64,000 nt of DNA from Ampullaceana balthica (taxonomy: Eukaryota > Mollusca > Gastropoda > Lymnaeidae). The stretch covers positions 126,501 through 190,500 of the forward strand of contig CALYLW010000043.1 of NCBI GenBank assembly GCA_944989445.1. Reading direction: 5' to 3'. How positions within the stretch are numbered: position 1 is the first letter of the stretch; every line of letters begins with the position of its first letter. The translations under genes and the position numbers were made by a program. This document shows positions 38,556-50,100 of the stretch, one piece after another. Below the pieces are notes generated by a model. The model saw only the letters and a list, made by a program, of their open reading frames with translations. It was not told where the DNA came from and did not search any database.

Positions 38556-39200
38556 AGCTAGTGGGATAATATTTGAAATGAAAGAGAGGGAGAATTGGTT
38601 GTAAGGATGGGTTGTAAGTAATGTGGGTTGAAGGCTGTAAGTAATGTGGGGTGAAGGTTGTAAGTAATGTGGGTTGAAGGCTGTAAGTAATGTGGGTTGA
38701 AGGCTGTAAGTAATGTGGGTTGAAGGTTGTAAGTAATGTGGGTTGAAGGTTGTAAGTAATGTGGAGGTGAAGGTTGTAAGTAATGTGGGGTGAAGGTTGT
38801 AAGTAATGTGGAGGTGAAGGTTGTAAGTAATGTGGGTTGAAGGCTGTAAGTAATGTGGGGTGAAGGTTGTAAGTAATGTGGGTTGAAGGCTGTAAGTAAT
38901 GTGGGTTGAAGGCTGTAAGTAATGTGGGGTGAAGGTTGTAAGTAATGTGGGTTGAAGGCTGTAAGTAATGTGGGGGTGAAGGTTGTAAGTAATGTGGGGG
39001 TGAAGGTTGTAAGTAATGTGGGGGTGAAGGTTGTAAGTAATGTGGGTTGAAGGTTGTAAGTAATGTGGGGGTGAAGGTTGTAAGTAATGTGGGGTGAAGG
39101 TTGTAAGTAATGTGGGGGTGAAGGTTGTAAGTAATGTGGGGGTGAAGGTAAGCTAGAGGGCTAATATTTGAAATGAAAGAGAGGGAGAGTCGGTTGTAAG
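38556..39200. repeat. 22-24-bp minisatellite (~24 copies) between ~45-bp direct repeats
   Basis: Units of the form GTAAGTAATGTGGGTTGAAG with 1-2 bp length variants run from about 38596 to 39148. The array is flanked on both sides by copies of a segment containing AATATTTGAAATGAAAGAGA followed by GGGAGA, at about 38556-38600 and 39152-39200. The purine bias (G/A/T, almost no C) is strong on the plus strand. Confidence 0.93.
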
Positions 39201-39915
39201 TGATGTGGGGTGGAGGTAGGAGAGAACAAGAGAGAAGGAGATACAGAAAAATGGAGAAGAGAAAAAAGAAAAGAAATTAAGACGAGAGGATTCTGGTAAG
39301 ATTTGAAACAAAAAGATTAGATTGCAATGAAATTTAGGAGAACAGGGAAATGCTATTGGTTTTAACAAAAAAAGATTCATGCTAAAATATAAGGAAACAA
39401 TGAAATAAAGTTTTTAAATTAAAAATGTAATAAAAATTAATATTAAAATTTAATAGAATAGGTTCACAGTGAAATATATAATACACGTGGAGAGGGGGGA
39501 TAAAATATCACCATAAGTAGGAGAAATGGTGTAAAATAGTAGAATTTAAAGTGTGCAGGGATGTGAGAGGATATTTAAAGAAAAAAGACAAAACGACACA
39601 CAAGATTAAATATTATTGGCAAGATGAACAATGGGAGGAGAGAAAAGGCTTTGAAGGGATTAGTACATAGGTGACAGGAGGAGAATGGGAGAATTCAGTT
39701 CAGCTCAACGGCAAAGTGGAATGAAGATTCTCAAATTAAATTTGAATTAAATGTCCTAAACACAGTAAAATATGTGTGGTCACGTGCCACAATCTAAAGT
39801 AAATACCGTCACCATGAAGCACATTTTGGTGCATGGGTGTGCAGTTTTCACAAGTCTAGTACATTATTTCAAGAGATCGCTATGGGAAACAAATGATATC
39901 GTGCTAGAAAAGGCA
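39201..39915. other. AT-rich, purine-biased plus strand, no gene
   Basis: Purine-rich stretch (39200-39720) following the minisatellite, possibly an old decayed extension of it. CACGTG sites at 39484 and 39781. No exon recognised. Confidence 0.3.
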
Positions 39916-39917
39916 TT

Positions 39918-40048
39918 TGAATACGTTCAAGGGTATGTGTATACGTTCAAGGGTATTTGTATACGCTCAAGGGTATTTGAATACGTTCAAGGGTATTTGT
40001 ATACGTTCAAGGGGATTTGTATACCTTCAAGGGTGTTTGAATAGGCTC
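39918..40048. repeat. 19-bp tandem repeat, about seven copies
   Basis: Copies of ATACGTTCAAGGGTATTTG with single-base variants. It encodes a repetitive chance peptide. Confidence 0.9.
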
Positions 40049-40205
40049 AATACCCTTATCGTGAGGTCGAAACTGTAAATGTAAATGACGTCTTTTGGTG
40101 GGTTTTCACATCCAATAATCAGTGTCCACAACATTTTGTTTTAAATATGCTATACACAGTAATAAATTAGTGTGTGTACCTAAAACAGCCTTTTAGTGTA
40201 TAGCT

Positions 40206-40410
40206 CAGTGATGACGAACCTATGGCACGCGTGCCACAGTCGGCACGCAGAGCCTCGTCAGCCGGCACGCGACTAAAATATTACTTCCTTATTCAAACCA
40301 GCCAAATCCCCATTTCCGGGTTTCACGGGAGTGTTGGCACTTTGCTGTATAAATAAGTGGTTTTTGGTTGAATTTCGGGCACGTGATCCCAAAAACGTTC
40401 GCCACCACTG
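40206..40410. mobile_element. hAT MITE, 205 bp
   Basis: Left end CAGTGATGACGAACC and right end GTTCGCCACCACTG are inverted repeats with two mismatches. Flanks GTATAGCT and GTGTCGCT match at 6 of 8 positions. The interior begins with a GGCACGCGTGCC palindrome. No coding frame. Confidence 0.7.
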
Positions 40411-40695
40411 GTGTCGCTAAAAATAACAAAAATAAAATAATGTTTAGACAGCTTCTTAAGTTATTTAACTGTGTCTCTACTACAGCTACATGCATTTAAA
40501 AAAAATAAATCAGTAACTTTGAGAGCATAATTTAATGGAAATATTTATTTTTCTTAGTTAAGATGATAAAATATATTATTCAATAATTCTTTGATTTTGT
40601 TTTTTTTTCCCCTTAAACATAATAGTTGGCAGGCATTACGTCATACTTTAACCAAGTGTATGGATTTAACTGTACGGCTATACGATTTTTGTAAC

Positions 40696-43600
40696 CTTCT
40701 ACATAATACTTCTACATAACATTTCTACATAACACAACACTTCTACACAACACTTCTACACAACACTTCTACACAACACTTCTACACAACACTTCTACAC
40801 AACACTTCTACATAACACTTCTACACAACACTTCTACATAACACTTCTACATAACACTTCTACATAACACAACACTTCTACATAACACTTCTACATAACA
40901 CTTCTACACAACACTGCTACATAACACTTCTACATAACACTTCTACACAACACTTCTACATAACACTTCTAAACAACACTTCTACACAACAATTCTACAC
41001 AACACTTCTACACAACACTTCTACATAACACTTCTACACAACACTTCTACATAACACTTCTACATAACACTTCTACATAACACAACACTTCTACACAACA
41101 CTTCTACACAACACTTCTACACAACACTTCTACATAACACTTCTACACAACACTTCTACATAACACATCACTTCTACACAACACTTCTACACAACACTTC
41201 TACACAACACTTCTACACAACACTTCTACACAACACTTCTACACAACACTTCTACATAAAACTTCTACATAACACTTCTACATAACACAACACTTCTACA
41301 TAACACTTCTACATAACACTTCTACATAACACTTCTACACAACACTTCTACATAACACTTCTACACAACACTTCTACACAACACTTCTACACAACACTTC
41401 TACATAACACTTTTACACAACACTTTTACACAACACTTCTACATAACACTTTTACATAACACTTCTACATAACACTTCTACACAACACTTCTACACAACA
41501 CTTCTACACAACACTTCTACACAACACTTCTACACAACACTTCTACATAACACTTCTACACAACACTTCTACATAACACAACACTTCTACATAACACTTC
41601 TACATAACACTTCTACATAACACTTCTACATAACACAACACTTCTACATAACACTTCTACACAACACTTCTACACAACACTTCTACATAACACTTCTACA
41701 TAACACAACACTTCTACACAACACTTCTACACAACACTTCTACACAACACTTCTACACAACACTTCTACATAACACTTCTACATAACATAACACTTCTAC
41801 ATAACACTTCTACACAACACTTCTACATAACACAACACTTCTACATAACACTTCTACATAACACTTCTACATAACACTTCTACACAACACTTCTACATAA
41901 CACTTCTACACAACACTTCTACACAACACTTCTACACAACACTTCTACACAACACTTCTACATAACACTTTTACACAACACTTCTAAATAACACTTCTAC
42001 ATAACACTTATACACAACACTTCTACATAACACTTCTACACAACACTTCTACATAACACTTCTACACAACACTTCTACACAACACTTCTACATAACACTT
42101 CTACATAACATAACACTTCTACATAACACTTCTACACAACACTTCTACATAACACAACACTTCTACATAACACTTCTACACAACACTTCTACATAACACT
42201 TCTACACAACACTTCTACATAACACAACACTTCTACATAACACTTCTACATAACACTTCTACATAACACTTCTACATAACACAACACTTCTACATAACAC
42301 TTCTACACAACACTTCTACACAACACTTCTACATAACACTTCTACATAACACAACACTTCTACACAACACTTCTACACAACACTTCTACACAACACTTCT
42401 ACACAACACTTCTACATAACACTTCTACATAACATAACACTTCTACATAACACTTCTACACAACACTTCTACATAACACAACACTTCTACATAACACTTC
42501 TACATAACACTTCTACATAACACTTCTACACAACACTTCTACATAACACTTCTACACAACACTTCTACACAACACTTCTACACAACACTTCTACACAACA
42601 CTTCTACATAACACTTTTACACAACACTTCTAAATAACACTTCTACATAACACTTATACACAACACTTCTACATAACACTTCTACACAACACTTCTACAT
42701 AACACTTCTACACAACACTTCTACACAACACTTCTACATAACACTTCTACATAACATAACACTTCTACATAACACTTCTACACAACACTTCTACATAACA
42801 CAACACTTCTACATAACACTTCTACATAACACTTCTACATAACACTTCTACACAACACTTCTACATAACACTTCTACACAACACTTCTACACAACACTTC
42901 TACACAACACTTCTACACAACACTTCTACATAACACTTTTACACAACACTTCTAAATAACACTTCTACATAACACTTATACACAACACTTCTACATAACA
43001 CTTCTACACAACACTTCTACATAACACTTCTACACAACACTTCTACATAACACTTCTACACAACACTTCTACACAACACTTCTACACAACACTTCTACAC
43101 AACACTTCTACATAACACTTTTACACAACACTTCTAAATAACACTTCTACATAACACTTATACACAACACTTCTACATAACACTTCTACACAACACTTCT
43201 ACATAACACTTCTACACAACACTTCTACACAACACTTCTACATAACACTTCTTCACAACACTTCTACATAACACTTCTAAACAACACTTCTACATAACAC
43301 AACACTTCTACACAACACTTCTACACAACACTTCTATCTAACACTTCTACATAACACTTCTACATAACACTTCTACATAACACAACACTTCTACATAACA
43401 CTTCTACATAACACTTCTACATAACAAATCTACACAACACAACACTTCTACACAACACTTCTACACAACACTTCTACATAACACTTCTACATAACACTTT
43501 TACACAACACTTCTACATAAAACTTTTACATAACACTTCTACACAACACTTCTACATAACACTCCTACATAACACTTTTACACAACACTTCTACATAACA

Positions 43601-44233
43601 CTTTTACATAACACTTCTACATAACACTTTTACACAACACTTCTACATAACACTTTTACATAACACTTTTACACAACACTTCTACATAACACTTTTACAC
43701 AACACTTCTACACAACACTTCTACACAACACTTCTACACAACACTTCTACATAACACTTCTACATAACACTTCTACATAACACTTCTACATAACACTTCT
43801 ACATAACACTTCTACATAACACTTCTACATAACACTTCTACATAACACTTCTATATAACACTTCTACATAACACTTCTACATAACACTTCTACATAACAC
43901 TTCTACATAACACTTCTACATAACACTTCTACATAACACTTCTACATAACACTTCTACATAACACTTCTACATAACACTTCTACATAACACTTCTACATA
44001 ACACTTCTACACAACACTTCTACATAACACAACACTTCTACTACTATACATAACACTTCTACATAACACTTCTACTTCTATACATAACACTTCTACATAA
44101 CACTTCTACTTCTATACATAACACTTCTACATAACACTTCTACTTCTATACATAACACTTCTACATAACACTTCTACTTCTATACATAACACTTCTACAT
44201 AACACTTCTACTTCTATACATAACACTTCTACA
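40696..44233. repeat. 3.5-kb satellite-like array of a 13-bp unit, G-less on plus strand
   Basis: About 270 copies of a 13-bp unit, mostly AACACTTCTACAT or AACACTTCTACAC, interspersed with 5-bp inserts (ACAAC) and point variants. The plus strand has almost no G over 3.5 kb. Diagnostic variants (ACATAACATAAC at 41781, 42103, 42427 and 42749; CTAAATAACAC at 41985, 42629 and 42950) recur about every 322 bp, showing a higher-order repeat of ~25 units. The right edge (44030-44220) changes to a 34-bp compound unit with TTCTACTTCTATACATAAC. Confidence 0.97.
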
Positions 44234-47106
44234 GAATCTTTCTTCGTTCTCACCCCTTATTTTTATTTCTGTTTGCCTCTATAACAATGTATCATTCTAC
44301 TTGGGGATCTTGATATAGTGGGATCGCGTCTCTCATTATGTTGAGAACCGCTGAATTAGCTTTGTATTATCGAGCAACAACTGATTTGAATCTTTCAACT
44401 CCGATGCCTCAGTGTTTGTTACCCAATGGACTTTTCACTTCTTCAAATTATTTGAAAGGCATCAAGTCATCAAGCAAATTAAGGTAAATAATGTTTCTTA
44501 TTTATCAATAAATTACAGATAAATCATAAACTTTATAGTATAATACCCGGACCGTGTGACCGGGTGTTCAGAGCCACACTCACTCCGTCCTTTCCATCAA
44601 TATCAAACAAGCCAATAGCGAAGTGCTCCCCTCCCCACCATCTCCCAACAATAACACCCCCAGATTCCGTGTCACTGTGCCGTGTCACTGTGCCGTGTCA
44701 CTGTACCATGTCACTGTGCCGTGTCACTGTGCCGTGTCACACAGCCTTCATTTCGATTCAGTCCCATAACCTGTTGGACAAAAAAAAACACGTCACAACA
44801 TACACAAACGAGACATCAGGAGCGTTCAGCAACAGTCGCGCCGGTGGTTTCAGGGTCCCTTTCCCCACCTCCCCACCCACTCCCACTCCCACACCAAATA
44901 CCAAACGGACGTGTGCACATCTGCCGCGCATTACGCCAGTGTCACTATGGCGTGCACGCGTGTCAGGGGCAGGTGAGCCACGACAGACTGTCACGGATAT
45001 CAAACGAAATAATGGCAGTAAGCTCTATGTAAGGGGAGGTAATAAGGCAACAGGGGCAGTAAGCATCATTTTTTAGGTGGGGTATTCCATTTACGTTTTC
45101 AATCGTTTTTAGGAAACACAGATCAAACTCCAGCTTAAAATAACATTGGCGTAGAAAAGAGAAGCTTTAGCAATACTGTTATATAAAATGGTAAAATATA
45201 ATCGTTTTTAATGTAATATAATTAATATCTTTAGCTACTTTTAATAAATAATTATTTTTGTTAATTTCACGTGTCCCTTACTATACAAGGCCTCGTGTCG
45301 TCGTCGTACATGCACTTACAAATCTTGTCTATCTAATCCATGCCCTGTTCAATCACTGTCCTCCGTTCTACCTAGGTAAATTGCAGTGCACTATTTTTTT
45401 TATAACTGGACGATGAAAATAGTTTGATTTCATCCTTTACCTTGTAATGATTTAATTAAGTACCCACTATTTAAAAATTAAATTGAGACATCTCCGTAAA
45501 ACAAAATAGGAAGTGGTGCACACCGAACGCACGAAACTGAAGTTCCAAGAATCGCATTTAATTTGGTGCTCCATCGTCGATTCAACTCACAAAACACAAT
45601 TCACGAAACAAAACTTTTTTAATGAAAAAAAAAGTGTTTATTATTATTATTTTCGTCTCTTATAACTGATGCAATGGCGCTTTCACTTTCAGGAAATCTA
45701 TGGACCGGCTTTGTACAATAAACAAACACACAGGTAACCGTCGCCTCAGGTAGCTTTCATTTCAGGTAAAGGGGGGGGGTAGGGTTAGGGTGAAGCCGTA
45801 CAAGGGTAGCATTGCGCCGCGTGGCTTGCCGTGACCGCCGAGATCACAGTGAAGTGCTTGGCATTCAGCACGGCGCACTGTTTACTTTCACAATCTTCTC
45901 CCCCTGACTCGCAGGCGTCCTGTAACGGCTTTGATAGCAGACGACAGACAGCCAGCAGAACAAGTGGGAAATCTTTAATGGGTTGGTTGTGAATCAAAAG
46001 AATGCGGTTTGTTTACCTGTTACGTTTTTTGGGGGGAATTGAGATTAGGCCATCAATGGAGTGGAATTCAATGGTAAACATAAACAAAAACTCAAGTATA
46101 GGAATAGGAAATTGAATAAATGACGTCACGAAAGAATTAAAATAAAATCAGAAAATAGAGTACTGAGCTTTAAACAAATAGTTTCGGGGGGAAAAGTATC
46201 AGGTAACAGAAACAGCTTCGGCAAAAATGTGTAAAATAGCGTCGGAAAGAAGCTTTGGATGAAGAACGTCCAATAATAATGATAGGTTTGGGGGGAAAGC
46301 TTCGGTAAATAGCTTGGAAAAGGACAGATAATGTCGGCGTCCTAACATCGCGAGCTATAACAGAACGACTCAGAACGTGTCCTTGCATGAGACGGGTTAG
46401 TTACAGCTGTAGATGAAGTGTGTGGGGGACCGAACGAAATGAACACGATTGGACGTATTCAAACATGTTTTGTTGATGAGAGCATGATGTAACGGCGAAT
46501 GACGAAGAACTTGACACAATATTTCCTAGTTGATAACTTACAACAAGTTGTTGAAATATCTCTTAGTAACAGTAACAGACTTTCTAAGCGATGCCGCAGT
46601 CGTTGACATACGAAGTATATGTTAGTTTAAATAAAAATGCGATATTTTAATAATACATTTCTAGAACTGGGTTATTCAACTGGTATTCTTTTGTTGGATC
46701 CATCAAGTACAGATTCTTTAAAACGTATATAAATTGGTAACATTTAGGTTTGTAAAAAAAAATCATTTTCTTTTGTGAGAAATATCAAGGATTAGAATGG
46801 TGCTGATATTAAGACTCAAAACATACTTTCTGACAAAATACACTATCAGTTTGTTTTTGTTTTTGTGTTGTTTAAAAAAAAATTCTTAAATGTACTACGC
46901 AAATTAAGTCTATGCCGAAAATATTGTAAAAATTATCATCCTTAAAATATCCTTAACTTTTGTTTAAGCTCCATTCAAATTATTTCCCTGTATGAAGCGT
47001 TCATATCCACTTCTGGCCTATAGTGATCCATCGTTCCTGATCAATCCGTAGTCAACGGCTTCGCTTCAAGACGAGATCGAACATCTTCCACGTCCATTAT
47101 TTTGTT
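44234..47106. other. gene-poor region upstream of the membrane-protein gene
   Basis: Includes a CpG-containing segment at 44545-45060 with a 13-bp tandem repeat (CGTGTCACTGTGC, about six copies at 44669-44740), another at 45780-46020 and CACGTG at 45268. The 170-codon frame at 44564-45076 is repeat-driven and has no recognisable domain. Promoter elements of the next gene could lie near 46900-47100, but none is distinctive. Confidence 0.35.
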
Positions 47107-47176
47107 ATGAACCCCACCCCCCTTTCCATCTTGATGCACCTTTGCTTTTGTTTACTTACTGCGTTGAGCGGGGAGG
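47107..47176 (+). CDS. candidate first exon: signal peptide
   Basis: From ATG, 23 codons MNPTPLSILMHLCFCLLTAL plus SGE, then donor GAGG|GTGGGG in phase 1. This has the n-, h- and c-region pattern of a signal peptide and the phase needed by the exon at 52750. The donor is not a strong match and the gene-to-exon distance is 5.6 kb, so another first exon is possible. Confidence 0.4.
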
Positions 47177-50100
47177 GTGGGGGTGGTGTCATGCAGTTAG
47201 TTTCATTTGTGATCTCCTTAACTCAGTGGAAAAAGTTTAAATTATTTTTTTTTGTGGCACGGCCATTAAATAATTTACTAAAGAATATCGATGGAAATGC
47301 GGTAAAGGTGCTCCTCGGCTTGTTTTTGGGGTTTATATCTTATAGTATACGCTGCCTTCTGCTGGTATCCAAGGTGTTATACAATTACATCAAAGCTGTT
47401 CTTAAATATCTTGTGCTTGAATCATTTGGGGGATCGAAGTTAAGTTCTTTACTTGCGTACACTCCAATCTTAACAACACTGACGTCATAACCGATGTTAC
47501 TTTTAACCAATAGTTAAATCATTAAACCATGAAACAATAAAGCAGGGGTCTGGAAACCATGGCTCGCGAGCCAGATGTGGCTCTATTAATGGCTGCATCT
47601 GACTTACAGACAAATGTTCGATAATTTTATTTATTTTTAAAATTAAAATTCAGACTCCTTTGACCTACATTTAAATTGCATATAAAAACAGCATAACAAT
47701 GTTATTAAAAAGCATTCAAAGATATAATTATTGTTGAAATTACACAAAATACACAAATTCACTTGAATTTTTAGTTTTAAACATAATGTAATGACTCTCA
47801 GAGAATTACTTTTCAAAATATTTGGTGTTTATGGCTCTCTCCGACAAAAAGTTTCCCGACCCCTGCAATAGAGGATAGACGAACAGAGAACAACGTAGTA
47901 ATAATGTATCAGACAATTAATTCTAACGTGTAAATACAGCAAAAATATAATCTAATAAATTCCAATATAACCATCATATAGCCATTCATAAGGATAAAAT
48001 ATGAATAAAACAGCACTAATAAAAGTTGCATTTACATTTTACATAGATTAAATCTGTTTTTACTCCAATGTTGCGTGTGTCAAATGTTCCCTTTAAGATT
48101 TTTTGGGTTCGTGTGCAAGATAATAATCTCATGTACAAAGTTATGCAGTATCCATTTTTTTTTCTTTGCAAAATTTTACATCCCGATAATACACTTATAA
48201 TTTAAATAACTATTATCAAAATTTGCTGTGCAGGTAATTCTTAACTGCTATGCGGTGGAGCTGGAAAAGCCGCGCAACTTAACTTAGAGCGTGTCTACGG
48301 TTATTCCCTTTTACTCAGTCCCTGTAAGTACAACTACCACATGACGTTATGTAAAAAATCCCCAATCAACTCTAATACATTGTACTTAAAATCCTAAACA
48401 TTGTGATTATTGTACCTAAATTAAAACACTATCAACATTTCTAAGAGCGCGTCACATCAGAGTTGATGTAGGCAGCGTCACAGCTGACTCCACTGTTCGC
48501 GACTCCTTGTTTCACGTCCTGACACTTGGCTTCACCGCCACATGCCAAAAGTGTTTCCCACACCCACGGACCCAGTTCGCCTTTCATCTTTTTTGGGGTC
48601 CACATTTTCCTTCATGATGACAGCATGCCTCAATGGTTCCCAGCTGAGGGCACATGTACCTCATGACTTAAATCATGTTTTATGATTTCAAATCTTTCAT
48701 ATATACAAATATGTTTGTAATTCTTACTTCCCTTAATTAAATGCCTAATGCATAAATATCATTTAAATCTTGAAATAATTTCGACCATACAAGAATTCAG
48801 AAGTTAAGTAGATTATTTTAAGTAGTTTATTTTTAAGCGAAGACTTGCATGTGTTACTATTCTCCCATTTTAAATATTCTGTTTAAACAATTTTTTAAGC
48901 TAAATACTAAATACACATTAGTTGCTAAATTACATGTCCAAGACATTAATCAATAAACTTCTTCGAATCCCTTTTGCAACCTGTTTTAGAACCCCTGAGA
49001 TTGAACGACTCACCGAGCGTTTGGCGACAGGTGTTTTTCCGTTGATGGAGCAAAGTGACGGGACAAAAGCACCAGAGTGTCGCTAACCGCGCATGACCTT
49101 CACAGACCGTGGAGCAGTATGGCTCTTGGGAGACCGACCAGGCCAATGTCGCCTGTGCCGTGGGGGTGTGCGTGGCACTTTGATATTTGGGGCTGTTGGA
49201 AAGAAAATGACTTATCTGTGACACATTTATGGGATCTAGTCAAGGCGACCTGGGCCACGCTTCACTAGTCGACCTGAGGGGAACCAAGTGTATCACTATT
49301 TACCTGGATGGAGTCGGGGGAGGGGGGTAAGACTGTTGTTTTTTAAGGGGAGGGATGGGTTGGTTATCATTACAATTATAGGTGTGCTTATTTAAATGAT
49401 ATCTCTTGAACTCATGGAGTTGATTTAAAATGATATAATGAACAGCAAGGAAAGATTTGTAGGTAGTTGCAAGATCCGATATTTCAAACATTATTTAACA
49501 TTAATATTTATACATTAAATATGTAGAATATAATTATTATCAGAAATTTTTTGGGATCTTTCTTTGTTTCTTGGTCACTAGTTTCACATTTGTCATTTTC
49601 TTAAAAATAATTCTAAAGAAGCTTACAGCTTAGTAATTATATGAATGAATTTGCGATGGATAAAGCCTATTTACCAGTAAATGGTTTTGGAATCGTTGAA
49701 CTAATTCATTAACGTAAAGTAAATTATGCTGATTGGATGGGGGGCCATAGCAGTCTTTAGTTGACGTGTAGGGAGAAGATCGAGCAAAGATTGGGCAAAG
49801 ATCGGGAATATACATGGCAGAGATTGGACAGAGTTGTTTAGAAATAGTTCATAGTTTTTTTTAATAAACGTCTTTGTCCGTTGTTTAGTTCTAATAACCA
49901 TGGTCGGCTTTAATTAAGATTGGTCATTTCCAATAGATTGTTTGTCAACAGATCTTAATTATAACTTGAAAATAGAGCACATAGATAAAATAATACAACC
50001 ATAAGATAGACATAGGGATAAAAAAAACAACACATTTTTCTCATCCCGTATATGCAAGAAAAAACACATCAAAATTCTCGTTCTTCCCGTCTGGAATACG

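Noticed and set aside
44564..45076. 170-codon open frame
   Set aside because: It is driven by a 13-bp repeat (TVPCH-type peptide), has no domain and no splice or promoter support, and a second frame is equally open.
47177..47490. Extension of the signal-peptide frame to a 127-codon single-exon protein
   Set aside because: After the predicted donor the frame turns Gly-rich and then random. The phase match to the downstream exons makes splicing at 47176 more likely.
48550..48565. Single Su(H)/CSL-like site TTCCCACA
   Set aside because: One 8-mer in tens of kilobases is expected by chance, and it is far from the HES promoter.
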